Translations under genes and position numbers: made by a program
NCBI RefSeq assembly: GCF_001039355.2
Contig: NW_019775780.1
Span: 62,001-126,000, forward strand
Origin: Lingula anatina
Taxonomy: Eukaryota > Brachiopoda > Lingulata > Lingulida > Lingulidae
Length of the DNA: 64,000 nt
Reading direction: 5' to 3'
Notes under the pieces: model-generated
The model's database searches: none
What the model saw: the letters and a program-made list of their open reading frames with translations, nothing else
What the model was told of the DNA's origin: nothing
In this document: positions 51,084 through 63,132 of the stretch, in pieces
How positions within the stretch are numbered: the stretch's first letter is position 1
Layout of the letters: every line of letters begins with the position of its first letter

Positions 51084-54000
51084 GATTACTTCATGTTGCC
51101 AAAATAATACCTTTTTGTTTAGATCAGATGTGGCAATGGTGACTTTTATATACAGACACTGTAATTGTCTGTATATATTCTGATCTGTCGGTTCATGTCG
51201 TCCCTTTGGCTGTCGCTTTTCAATACAAGACATCACCCAATAACTTCCAAAATGTACTTTTGTTTTACTTTTAATTTACTGAGTGGCTTTGTTTCATAAA
51301 GAGATAGGTTCCTTTCGAAAATCGGCATGATCAGTTCACATTTACAGTAATTATTGTTTTTTTTTTTTTTTTTTTTTTTTTTTTTCACAATTTTGGTATT
51401 TTGGTGATGTTCGTCCCATAACTTCCAAACCATATTTTTGTTTTTGTTTTTATTTGGTAAAGAGACAGGTTGCAATATACATTGGTTAGGTGTTAGCAAT
51501 CTTTTTATTTGAATTATTTGTTTAATGTTGTAAAATAAAGGAAATCTTTTCTTAAAGAACTAAATGTGTTTTTCTACCTAGGAGGCATGGCCTTGTGGCA
51601 TGTTATACTAATAAGATAATAATTTATTAAACCAATAAAATGGTGTCTGTATATTTGTCCAGCTTTGCTGTCTAGTTATACTTAACTCTTAAGACAAATG
51701 AATGATCTAACTAGAAGCTTTAAATCAGTTTTCAAAACTAAATTAGGCAAACAGTAGGTATTGCTTTTGTCGTCTGAACAATGTCTTATGATGCTGTAAA
51801 AACAGATCTTTATTGATTTATTGGAAAATTTATGATTATTTTACAGCAAACCATGGTTGTATCACCTTTTAAGTTGGGGGTTGTCCTTGATTCTAGCTTT
51901 TGGTGGAATACTGCCTCTCTATACCCCTTTCTTGCTCAAGTAAGTATCACTTATAAAAATGAAGGAGTAGAGGTTGGAAAATTTAACCTACTGCAGTATT
52001 TATGGAACAATTTTTCACTGGATTGTTATTGTGGAAAAAAGCTTGTCTGTTATTTTATTGCATAATTGTTCAAATAGGAATTACAGGTACAAAGTTTGGG
52101 TCATTGAATTTAGATTTTTCAATTTGATTTTTTACGAAATTCTATTGCATTTTGAATAAAAACAATCATACATTTAAGAGTTTTTTTATTGGTGAGGTTT
52201 ACCACTTCAGTCAAAAGTGCTTTTGATCTTTGAGCCATTATAATCATGTGGTCATTAGCATCACACTGATAACCTTCCTGGATGCAGCATTATGAGTAAT
52301 AGTTCCTTTGTTAGTACTCAGTGGTATTCGTAAGTGCATTCTTCCTGGATGGGGGGAATTTTTACTAAACTTTATGTATGGAAAAGCTGTAACCTTATCC
52401 TTGTTAATAATTTTATAACCAGTAAGTCATAAAGCCTTAAAGAGTAATTTTTTACTACTAAAATAATTACACTATGGTAGGAGATGAAAAAAGAATATAT
52501 TGGGCTTTTGATTTGAATATTTCAAAATAATAAACAAGTCTCTTTGCTCAATAGCTTTTATAACATCCATGTGACATTCAGTGCAAAAACAAAAAACGTA
52601 CCTGAGGCAAAACCAGGAAGTAGTGCACTTTGAAATTCCATTGAATCGTAAGGAATAAGTTTTTCTGGGACATTTATATATATATATATATATCCACTTG
52701 ATATGGTTCGGATGAAAAAATTTTTCCCTTTTATTTCTCTATTTTTCAAACATAGTAAGTTGGTGAGAACAAAATATTTTGCCACAAGCGAAGGAATTAA
52801 CTAAGAATTTTTCCCTTTTATAGGTGTAAATACAATGAGGGATACCTTTTACCACACTATTTAACGACATACATTCCAATATTGTTTGTCATGATCATCA
52901 ACCCGGTGCTTTATTTCCTCTCAGCAAGAGCCAGTAAGTATCTGCATGTATTTCAATTCATAGACAAATTTTCTTCCTAAGACAAATCATTATTTCATAT
53001 ACTGGTACTGAATGTCCTTATAAATATTATGATTGCTGTGTCTGTCTGTGCCACTGCTGTCCGACAAATATGTCCTTCACCTTATAATCGCCAAAAGTAG
53101 TTTTGTTTTTTGTACTTCATATTTGATGAAAAGCTATGTTTATTAAAAAGCCTTTTGGCAAATTGGCATGATCAGATTATTTTTACAAAAATGTTGTTTA
53201 TTGGAATGTTTTGTTTTTGTTAGAATGGAGCAATGGAAATTATAACATTTTCTGTTAAGTGTCTGTATATTTGCCAGATTTGCTTCTGGTTTTAATTTGG
53301 AAACACCCTATGTTTCAGTGTTTCTTTCAGTATAATTATTGTTATTGGGGGTTTCCTACAAATTTGTGGATTGGATTGTTTTTACAGTCAAAGGCTTAAT
53401 AACGAGTGCCAGAGCCACATTTACAGACCTGGAGAGAAAATTCATATCCAAAATCAAAGACAGATTCACATTAGTTACAGCCGTGTTTTATGTGTGGTAA
53501 GTACACATGTAGCAGTATACTTTCACCCATTATCCTCTAAGATGGTCATTTTTAATTGTTTTGTACTCAGTGCCATGAAATTATGTCACCTGTGTAGTGA
53601 TATTTACTTGTCAGTTAATGTATTGTTAGTATAGTTGTAGCAATGCATATCCACAAACAACTAACACATCAGTAAATAAATATAATTCTAAGTGTGGTGC
53701 CATACTTGTAGTCATGGAATAGGCCTAGATTGTTTGTAAGATATTTTTCTAGCATACTCATATATGATTTATAGTGAAAATGGCTCTTAGAAACGAGAAA
53801 TTGATCAAGATTAAAAAGATTAATATGTATGTGAAAAACTCTAAATTAGATAGCATCATTGTCACCAATCTTTGCTGTATATAGCATTTTATAGCTGTGT
53901 GCAGCATCAAAAATATCTATCTGCATTCTTTTGCTGCAGAATGAGTATTCTTTGTGCTTATTTGGTGTTTAGGTTTGTTTTGTGTGACATTTTATACACC

Positions 54001-54969
54001 CATTTAAACTTTTTTAATTTTAGCTGGCTGCCCAATATCATAAATGGTATACTGTTGTTTATACATCATCACTTTGGTTCAGATACATCTATAGCTGAAA
54101 GTAAGGATGGCTGGTATGGGGTATTCCTAGCTGTCTGGTTTATCATGGTATGTATAAAAGATTTGTAGTAAAACTGTGTATTCAAAATGAAATGACAGCG
54201 GAACACAAATAAGCCTTTATCAATTTTATCTGCAGAATGATTAACACTATCAAAAAGTTTTTATCATTACCTCTTGCACATGCTCCATTGCTATATGCTT
54301 TATGCACTAGTATCATGTTCTTGCATAACTACAGGTGATACTTTGAATCTGGAATGAACCACTTGTGCCTACATTGGGACCTATATTGCTACATGTCTAT
54401 TTATTTGGCATAGACTTAAGGGTGTTTCAGATTTTACTTCCACATTTTGATGTTAATTCTGTGAATTAGGTTTAACTCGATTAGATTAAAATGAGAATTT
54501 ACTGAGTTTTTGGTTAGTTTCTGCATTTCAATAGGTTTTACAGATGCTTCACACCTAGATGAAAATGTTACAATTCTCAAAGTTAAATTTATAAAGTTAT
54601 ACCTGAAAATGGATTTTGCATAATATTTTCTCACTTTGAATCACATTAAAATCTGGTGACACGTTTAACTCATGGGGCTGCGCCCGTCTGTCTTGCTGAT
54701 TTTTTAAAACTGAAAATTATACTTATGTTATCAGTTTTATTCCAATACTGTTAATTGAAAGTTGACTTTATCTCTTTTCATTTCAGGCCATAGTCAATCC
54801 TCTGCAAGCTTTGCTGAACTCACTGGTTTACAGGGGATGTGATGCATGTCACTGCACTAGAGCACCTGAGATAGATGCAACAACAAGATGTGAAAACAGC
54901 TTCCATTATTTCAGTGCCTCTAATGATGAAAATGCACCACTTTTACATTACTCTAGTTCCAAGCACTGA
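49804..54969 (+). CDS. GPR143: GPR143/OA1-type G-protein-coupled receptor
   Basis: OA1 receptors are seven-helix receptors of melanosomes and endolysosomes in vertebrate pigment cells. Exons: 49804-50104, 50297-50403, 50880-50968, 51847-51939, 52824-52933, 53388-53496, 54024-54147, 54787-54969. All phases close, giving 371 residues (human 404). Matches to the family include the start MASPTLESFC, the first intracellular/second helix region with LFRSALWLG, FCAVCSAWI leading to SYAIDVYLVVRK (the third helix and its cytoplasmic end), HYLTTYIPILFVMIINPVLY, CWLPNIING before the sixth/seventh helices, and VWFIMAIVNPLQALLNSLVY in the last helix. The basic loop between helices (AKGLITSAR to KIKDRF) is present. 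The C-terminal tail is short and cysteine/histidine-rich at its start (RGCDACHCTR). Function in a non-vertebrate is inferred from homology only. Confidence 0.87.
51036..51081. repeat. TAA microsatellite
   Basis: About fifteen TAA units in GPR143 intron 3. Confidence 0.95.
51148..51675. repeat. Interspersed repeat family, copy 2
   Basis: It is bounded by ACAGACACTGTAATTGTCTG on the left and GTCTGTATATTTGTCCAGCT on the right. It contains two blocks with CCATAACTTCCAAAC-like sequence and GATAGGTTCC, plus a long poly-T tract at 51357-51385. It is non-coding and related to copies at 22003 and 53030. Confidence 0.55.
53030..53290. repeat. Interspersed repeat family, copy 3
   Basis: The left part GTGTCTGTCTGTGCC, the inner AATTGGCATGATCAG (also at 51320 as ATCGGCATGATCAG) and the right GTCTGTATATTTGCCAGATT tie it to the copy at 51148. 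It lies in GPR143 intron 5. Confidence 0.55.
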
Positions 54970-57120
54970 TGCCCTGCTAAGCTTGATGATGGTTTCTGTT
55001 ATTAAGGTGCTTCTACCGACTGACTGGAACACTGGTAGTATCAACTGCATGTTTACTCAGAGAAAATGTGGATTACTTGCCACTTCAATGATTTTGTTTA
55101 TTGAGTGGACAACTATCAACTTTATTTGATCAAAGATATAATATTTCTGTGCTTCCTATGCGGGATCAACCCACCTGGGGTTATTTAGGATGGTTTGTAT
55201 GCCAAGTTTCTGAAGTATAAAATAATGGGAGTTTTCAGTCTCCCAGGAGAGAATACTCGTTCATGTACCAGTCTAGCTGCCAATACAACTTTTACACTTA
55301 GGCTGTATTCCCAGAGCTTTTAGATCGATCTATCCCCGCGGGGAGTCTCACAAGATTACTGTCAGATAATGTCTGCTCGGCTGACAGCTATTTAGCGTGA
55401 ACCCCCAGGGAGTTAGGTCGATCTAAAGTAGATCGATCTAATCTCTGGAAATGGGGTCTTAGATGAAGAGACTCATGTAGTTTAAAAGCATGCTAGAACC
55501 TAAGGACAGAGTGCAGACAAAGACAAGGGGATTCTCGCTTGTGTTATATAAAGCAAATAAAGCTAAAATGTTTGCAGTTCAGTTTTTTTGAAAGTTGTTG
55601 TTTAATATGTGGAAGTAAAATGGGTATTTCTGTTAGGAATAGTAGCATATCAAGTAAATATCTCATCTCTTTTAAGTTTCACCTGAAAGACCTTAGTTCA
55701 GGCAAATATTGCTTTATATTTACTGGTCCAGATAGATAATGGAAAAATAGCATTAGTATCATATTACGCAGTGATTGACAGTTTGGTTGTGCAGGGCTTT
55801 GGATGGTAGACATCAAAACTGAAAGTGATTTTCCTTTAATTGTTTTTGTTTATACTGTCTGGGGAATTAATTACATTGTTTTAGCTAGACATTTTAAATG
55901 TGTAATTCCCTCAGGTTATTTTACTTGTCTGTTGTTGTAACAGAAGTTATACTTTTTATCATCTCTTTATTAGGTTGTATAGTAATAAATTTAACAGGAG
56001 GTAAGTTAATAGATAACTTATGAAGTGAAATTCAACAATCAACTTTGAGTATGGATCGTGATTTAAGAAGAAAATGATAGAATTGGGTATTCTTATTGTT
56101 AGTCTCTTTTTTCTGCATGTTGTATTAGTATGATGTGTTGAGGGGTTTTAGAGCAAAATGCTTTGGAGTATAATGCAGAATCATTTATGACAACTAAATT
56201 TCAAAGAAATTTTATGAATAATTAGAGGCATGTAATTACTAGGAGTTATGATAAAGAAGTCTGTGATATTTTTATATTTAACATATGTTCTCATATATAT
56301 TTACAATTAGGGGTAGTTTAGATGTTACAAATGAAGTGATTTTTTTTATTTTTGATTTCTCCTTATAAGGTTAATGAAGATGTTCCAAATTTGTTTTGTC
56401 AACATAGGTTTTTTTATGTTTATGAAAACAAAAACAGTCAATAAATACTATTTGCTACATACATAATAGTTTTTTCTTAATTCTGGAGATAGTATGTAAC
56501 GCAAACAGTCACAAACATTGACTACTAAACACAAATATTATTTCACAATGCAATTTATTCATGTCAATTTTTAACTTGAAATTCAACAACGAAGTAATGT
56601 GAAAAAGCTACATAATTTTAAAAAGTGTATGTCTAGTACGAAAGTTCATAATGTATATTTCATTATACTTCCATACTGTCGTTTTTCATTGGCAAATGTC
56701 ATGCTGTGTCATAAATAACATTATTGTAAAGTTAAGGTACCAATAAATACTACAGAAACTTGTTCTTCACCCAGAATCAATTTAAATATAGTGTTAACAT
56801 TCAAAGCTACACATTACATTGCACTTTACCATTCTAAAGCTATGGTGCTGTTGCAGCCACCCAACAATAAAAGATGATAACTAAACCATGTGATGCACAC
56901 ATCCATACACTTCACATAAATTAAGTACATCTACGTACACTAAAACATCTCCTACAACAATACATCAATAAACCAGCTAGCTTTTTTAAATTCCACAATA
57001 ATAAACATAAGCTCCCAAAATTTTCTACCTACAGAATTGAAATGACTCGTCTCATTTCACTCACATTAAAATAGATCATTTTATGGCCACTGAGAAAAAG
57101 AGTATTCAACTGAAGCACCT
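54970..57120. other. Convergent 3' regions of GPR143 and CCDC92
   Basis: Probable 3' untranslated regions of the two convergent genes. AATAAA occurs on the plus strand near 56441 and its complement near 56553. An element-like stretch with GTATTCCCAGAG and CTCTGGAAATGGGG ends spans about 55302-55463. No exon is seen. Confidence 0.5.
55302..55463. mobile_element. Possible short inverted-repeat element
   Basis: The left TTAGGCTGTATTCCCAGAG and right CTCTGGAAATGGGGTCTTA ends are imperfect inverted repeats; inside are TAGATCGATCTA-like motifs. A similar arrangement (GGGTTCC, TAGATCGATCC, GGGAATGG) appears at about 49148-49374, so the two may belong to one family. Confidence 0.4.
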
Positions 57121-58864
57121 CTAGTATTCCCTCCCATTGGATTGCTCTGTCTGCCTCCACTGCTGATTATCATTCAAAGAGATTCTATCCACCGCCAGAG
57201 TTTCTACCTCTGGGGTAACACGAGTTGGGGAACCTTGGTCCTTGGCAATAACAGTCTTATTTTTCTGCCGGTGTATAAGGACAGCTTGTGTATGGTGGCG
57301 AGGTTCCTTACCACCACGTATAGGTGGCAGCACTGTTGTTGCCTGTCGTGTCAACAACAGATGCGGGTCAGAGTCTTGTGCATGCAAGAAAGGTGTAGGA
57401 TCTGGCATGGGCTGAGGATGCTGTGGGGTTTGAGGCAAACGTCGACCCGAGACAGGCCGCATGCCCAGAGAGCTGCCAGATGATGAACTGAGTTTCCTGG
57501 CAATGACAGGCTGTCCATTAGCATCCACCAAGGCCTTCCTGTTTCTGTATTGAGATCTGTGGAATGATGTGGGAGTGCCCTCTCTTGGTGGAGCAGGTGA
57601 AAAACTAGAGCGCACAGGATCTTCAGAGTTTTGTCCAGCGACACCCCGTTGCTGGCGCAGTTGTTCTCTTAATAGCACCACCTCATCTGATTTTGCATTC
57701 AGTGCAGATTCTAATGTTGTTACCTTTGATTTAAATGTCTGGATTTCCACAAACTGCTTCCTTTCAAAAGCTTTGAGAGCTTGCTCCAAAGATATTATTT
57801 TAGCTTCCCTTTTGTCTATTGTCTTGTATAGTTCCTCTTCCTGTTTCTTCTTCTCAGCAATTTCTTTCTCTAAAACCTCTACTCTTTGTTTATATTCATC
57901 TGAAATAAACAGCAAGTGTTAACCTACAAATCAATTTACAATTCAAGAGAAACTTCTCAAATTTTTCTTCTTTTAAATTGTTTCCCATACGTTCAGTAAA
58001 AAAAAAATGTTATGTTCTTCTTCTTTTATCTATTTATTTACTTTTTTGCTTATTTAACTTTTTTGAGAATTTTCAATTTTCTACAAAATGAAAACTTTTC
58101 TCTATCATTAGATGGCAATATATATTTAAAATATCTTACCTTCCTGAGATGAAGAAGTCGATTGCATAGCCAACTGAAAAGTAAGATCTGAAAAGAGGGA
58201 AAAAAACAAAGGGATAAGCAAAATAATCAAACCAAGTATGAATAATTAAAGGTTTAATCTTCAGCATTGATTGAAAATGCATGTTAACCCCCATGATCAC
58301 TAGATGTTTATTGATTTGGCCAACTGCTAATTCATCTTGATCACATTCATAGTTAATGACTAGCAAATATATTTAAGCCACAGGCAGGCTCTGAGACTAC
58401 TGCCTCCTCAACATGTTTCATAACTAAGAAAACTGTGTCTTTTTTCAAAACGAAAAGTTCAAGTCTGGTTTTATAGGTTTTCTTCTTTGACAATGGCATT
58501 TTAATAATAGTTTAGATACATCACAGAAACTATCATATCAACTTCTTTGTTATGAAATCAACTTACTAATTCAGGTAATGCATATAATAATATTGCTCCC
58601 TGGCAGAAAACATCTATCCAATTCACATCACCATATCATATTTGAACAAAACATATTTTCTGGGCCTGACCCATGTTAGTAAAAAATATGTAAAATAAAA
58701 GTTAGACCAAATGCTGCCTTTAAAAATCAAGTCTTACCTGAGCACCTTTTCTGCAAAGTCTGTATTTCTTCATGCAGTCCCTTCAAAGTTGTGGCATGTT
58801 CTTGCTGCATGAACAGAACAGCACTCTCAAGGTTAGCACGCTTTGTTTCTGACAAAGTGGCCAT
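57121..58864 (-). CDS. CCDC92: Coiled-coil domain-containing protein 92
   Basis: CCDC92 is a coiled-coil protein reported at centrosomes and cilia in vertebrates. Three exons: 58738-58864 (ATG at 58864), 58140-58187 and 57121-57899. Phases close, giving 317 residues (human about 331). The N terminus carries the family signature: a helix with MQQEHATTLKGLHEEI, then CSDLTFQLAMQS. A coiled coil rich in K, E and L follows (about residues 60-140). The C-terminal part keeps the short conserved stretches PDPTPFLHA, VLPPI and TPEVETLAVD between low-complexity serine/proline segments. An AG acceptor just upstream of the ATG indicates a further 5' non-coding exon, perhaps near 60425-60560. The gene is divergent from the deltex gene. 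CCDC92 and its close relative CCDC92B cannot be separated with certainty. Confidence 0.85.
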
Positions 58865-59026
58865 GGTTTCTTAGTTATCTGAACTTTTCCTTGGTAAAGA
58901 CAAAGTGGATCCTGAAAACAGCAGATACCAAGTAAACTGTTTAGTTTCTTACATGTATGTTCAATTTTTATCAGGTAGACTAAACCACATATCAGTCAAC
59001 AATTTGACAAAACACTACTAATATTA

Positions 59027-59063
<37 letters not shown>

Positions 59064-60996
59064 GGATTGTATTCTTGTCAGAAGTTTGAAATCCCTTGCC
59101 TTGAACCCAGAATCAATGAAAAATAATACAAACCTTGTTTCAGCTTTTCTAGAGTTAGATAATTTTTTTTCACCAAAAACTGCGCAATGCTTTTCCTACA
59201 CATCAACTGAAGATTCACTCAAACAATGCCTATCCCATGACTTAACTTTCATTTTGAAAACCAAATGCCTCTATGTACATTATGCAAAAGGAGACATGTA
59301 CACCTGTCACCTAGCATCAATATACACAGTGCCTGGTAAACTGATAACAATTCCCCAAGAGCTTTTATGTACAGGTTTACAATAACAATAATTAATCAAT
59401 ACTGGTAGTATGGTGCCCAAAACAAGTTTTCACAATCCTGGCTACAGCAGCTGGTCAGTTATTTTGACAGTTGGCTAAAACTAAATCAATCTATATTTCT
59501 TCTGAGTTCCAAAAATTGTAGTTATTGATCATTTAAATACACCTTAGCCAAAATGCTTCAAATTAGTTTTTCACTTATTATGTTTGGTCAGATTCAAAGG
59601 GAGGGTAGCAGGATTTGGGATTTAAAAAATTCATTACTCCTTTTTTTAAAAAAAAAAATTCTAGTTTAACTATTACTCCAACAAGTTTTAGCTTCAAATA
59701 CTTCAAAAATGAACCCTGAAATTCCATTACTAGTTTATACATCACATTGGAACTTGGAAAAAATGGATATGTGGTGCTTTAATAATCAATTATTTTGATC
59801 ATAATCTTAAAAATCCTTTACAAATGATATATACATATTTTTCCATTAAGACCACAAAGAGCTGCTTAATTCTTATTTTTGGTATTCACAAATTTGTGGC
59901 TACAAAGAATATTTCCTCTACAGTTCATTCTGCAGTGTGTCACATGAAATGATTTTAAACTTTTAAAGCTTTTGGCTTTTGTGCATCTAAGTTCTTAGAA
60001 AATTTATCAGTAATACATCCAAGTAATTCATATAAAATTGAATTTATTTATCTACATTTATATAGGTAGGCCAAAATATTATTTGTAGTATTTTAAGGTA
60101 GGCCAAAATATTATTTGTAGTCCACAGTCTTAGAATTTAGATAATATAGATACAGTATAATCAAAAAAGCACATGTAATGTACTTGTATAGTATAATAAT
60201 ATATTTTAGTTGGTTGGTACAACTCCTGAATATTATAGTAAATCTTGATGTAATGGTCTACGATATAATGTAACGACGTATTCATGGTGTGTCAATAACA
60301 GGCTTTAATTATTTCAGAAATATGTCTTGGATATGAATACTTTATATCATCTTGCATCTTATGTTATGACACATGCATCCAAACACTGCAAGGGACCAAG
60401 CCATATACTAATGTGCAAGTCTTACCGAATCTTTTAGACAATATGTAATACAAAGTGATATCTAAACTCACCACTTAATATTTTAATTATTCCCCATCTT
60501 CGACAGCAAGTACTGAATTTGCAGCAGAGAAAACTGCAATTCACACATAAAGTCGAGTGGTTTGTTTGCTGTCTCGACAACCGATGACAATAACGCACGG
60601 CATCATGGGAGTTGGTATTGTAAATATAAAAATTAACTCTGTATTTATTTTGATCCAATTTATTAAATAAAATATAATTAAAGTGTACAAATAGTAATAA
60701 AAAACAAATGTGTCTTTTAAATTGAATTTAGTTTACAAGTCGGTTATCTCTTTCCTCAGAGAGATATCATTGAATAAAATGAGGCTCGTAGGGAAAATGT
60801 GTATATTTACCAATATTCATCAATATTCATATCGCAACAAAAACATTCAACATGCACATTTATTAACTGTAAATAAAAACAAACGCGATAATTCTGTATA
60901 ATCTTTAGTTTCAAATTCAGTGTGCATGTTGTTTCTTTTTGCAAACATATAATTTACTTTATCACCATTTTCCTTTCGTTCCGCTGTGTTTTGAAA
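58865..60996. other. CCDC92 5' region and divergent promoter toward deltex
   Basis: This likely holds the 5' untranslated exon(s) of CCDC92 on the minus strand (a GTAAG donor complement is at about 60420-60424) and the shared upstream region of deltex. Poly-A at 59030-59062 and a two-copy 34-base direct repeat (AGGTAGGCCAAAATATTATT) at about 60064-60121 are present. No coding exon is seen. Confidence 0.5.
59030..59062. repeat. Poly-A tract
   Basis: About 30 consecutive A bases. Confidence 0.95.
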
Positions 60997-63132
60997 ATGG
61001 CTGCTTCCTGCACGAGCCCGTCGGGGGTAGTTGTCTGGGAATGGATGAACGAATTCGGTCGATGGAGACCTTACGAGCCAGGTGTTTCAAACTATATTGA
61101 AAACCATACAACAAATGGAGTTACTCTTTATCTCAAAAATGTAGATCCGAAGCTCTCAATGTACAAATTGGATTTACAAAACTATGTCCAAATTGCACAG
61201 CACACTGGTAGGTATGATTTGGCGGATTTTGATTTTTGGGATTGATTTTTTATTTTTGTTAGGGCAAAACAATCTCTATTGTTTCTTTCGATTTGCTTGA
61301 ATAAAATTTTATGCTGAAAAATACTGTGAGAAGAATTTGATTGAAACTTCTATTTCGATTTAAAGGTATCTTTACATTTATTAAACGGGAAAAACTACTT
61401 TCGTTTTTGAAGAATTCTAATAATTTTAGTACTTTTGTAGTATACCCCCCACCCTGTAACTTTCTGTAACTTTCACTTTTCAAACAGTTTTTTACATTTT
61501 CTTGTTCATCTATGTCAAAGCTGTTGAAATAAAATGCTTTTGTAATTACCTGTGGACTTTTTATTAGTTTTAATCACGTTTAATCCAGCCCATTGAAATA
61601 CAATGTTAGATTCTTCAATTTACACCCGCAGTCAATAACTTGCCGCGTTTTCGTTGGCTAACTCTAAGGTAATTTTATGTGAACAAGTAGCTCCTAATAA
61701 TTTCACAGAGGAAGTCCAAGTATACAATGTATCAATCCTATGTTCACATAAAATAAGGTAGAGTTAGCCAACGAAAATGCGACAAGTTATTGACTGCAGG
61801 TACATTGTAAATTTTCACATTGTATTACAATGGGGTGGATTAAACGTGATTAAAACTAATAAAAAGACCACAAAAAATGTTTGAAAAATGAAAGTTTCAG
61901 GAAGTTACAGGGTGGGGGGGTATACTACCTAATTTTATTGGTTCATCACTAATTGGATGTTGACAAATCTTTTTAATTGCTACTTCTTCAGACCACACTT
62001 GAACTTAAATACACGATTCTATTTTAAGGAAAACAGCGTCAAATTAGAAGAAAAATATATCTAGCAGATAGTGCACCAGGCAAAGGAATTGTTTGGAAAT
62101 GGGAAGGAGATCAGAAAGGAGAATATCATGCTTATGATCTTGACATAGCCAATTTTTTAGAAAAGGCATATATGAGTAACCAGCAGATTATAAATATACA
62201 ACAAACATTTTCAAACTGTCCGTACACTGTTGACTTCAGAAGAATGACTCAGCAACGAAATGAAACTGGTTTTCCAAGACAAGTTCAGAGAATATTTCTA
62301 CCTGTATCCTATACATTTATTGGGAATAAAACCCTAGACCACCCAATTGTGGGAAGGAAACGGAGTCATGCAGTTGATCAAGATGTTCATGCCTTACATG
62401 GTCATACCAGTAAAAGGAAATCAAACAGTTTACCTCCTATCTCACAGCCACCCAATGGGTTCACATTTTCTGCTGCTTTGTTGAGTACAGAATCCACATT
62501 TTCAAATTCCTTCCCAAATGCAAATTATCAGTCAAGTGGTTTGCCATTGTATTCGTATACCAATCCAAACACCTCACAGGGTTCTCTTAGTTCTAGTCAG
62601 CCAACACAATGTAAAGTCACCAGGGCTCAACCATTTACTGTAAATACTACAATAAACCCAAGGCCTTTCATCTTTAGTCCAGCAAACAACAGTTTAGCAC
62701 CAAGGTTTGTAGTTAGACCTAGATAATAGTGTGTTTTGTTATATCTTGTTTTAGGTCATATTTTTTATCTTTAGGATATTAAATTTGAGGGTTGAATAAT
62801 GCTTTGATTTAGAGATGGTTTAATTGTGACTTGTAGTTAATATACAATAAAATTGATAACCATGCTTTTTTGTATCTAGGGCTGATACACTTGCTTACCT
62901 CTGACATTTGTGAAACTTTATAGGTGAAAACATTCCACATTTGTTTGTTCCTAAAGGCAAGGTGTTGTTGATTTTATTTTAAATACTAATTAAACATAAT
63001 ATTTTTTGGCAGATTAGACCGGACAATGAATAACTCTATTAGAGATTTTAACATGCTGTGTTATTTTGTATTTCAGTTGGTCTACCCCTTCTGGTGCTAA
63101 CAGAAGTTTTGGTATTCTCCCTGATATCTCTG
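60997..63132 (+). CDS. Deltex-type E3 ubiquitin ligase, N-terminal part
   Basis: Deltex proteins bind the Notch ankyrin repeats through two WWE domains and ubiquitinate substrates through a RING and a DTC domain. Exons: 60997-61207, 62029-62704 and 63077-63132, all in phase. WWE 1 starts VVVWEWMNEFGRWRPYEPGV (about residues 10-70). WWE 2 includes DSAPGKGIVWKWE and YHAYDLDIANFLEKAY (about 80-150). Then comes a serine/proline/asparagine-rich linker with the basic patch GRKRSH. The ATG at 60997 follows from the deltex start pattern; an upstream in-frame ATG at 60922 is less likely. If exon 2 were not spliced at 62704, the frame would stop at 62726, but splicing to 63077 preserves phase exactly. 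The RING and DTC exons are not in the window, so the gene continues past its right edge. The DTX1/2/4 subtype is not resolved. Confidence 0.88.
61437..61928. mobile_element. Long inverted-repeat element in deltex intron 1
   Basis: The left end GTAGTATACCCCCCACCCTG and the right end complement match. The inverted similarity continues through TTTTTATTAGTTTTAATCAC, TTTAATCCAGCCCATTG and GTTGGCTAACTCTA to near the centre, so the arms are about 200 bases. The left arm has an extra segment of about 60 bases. It is non-coding, and the target duplication is not clear. Confidence 0.8.

Noticed and set aside
62705-62726. Stop codon at 62724-62726 as the true end of the deltex protein
   Set aside because: A GTTTGT donor at 62705 and a well-formed acceptor before 63077 continue the frame exactly, and deltex needs a downstream RING and DTC.
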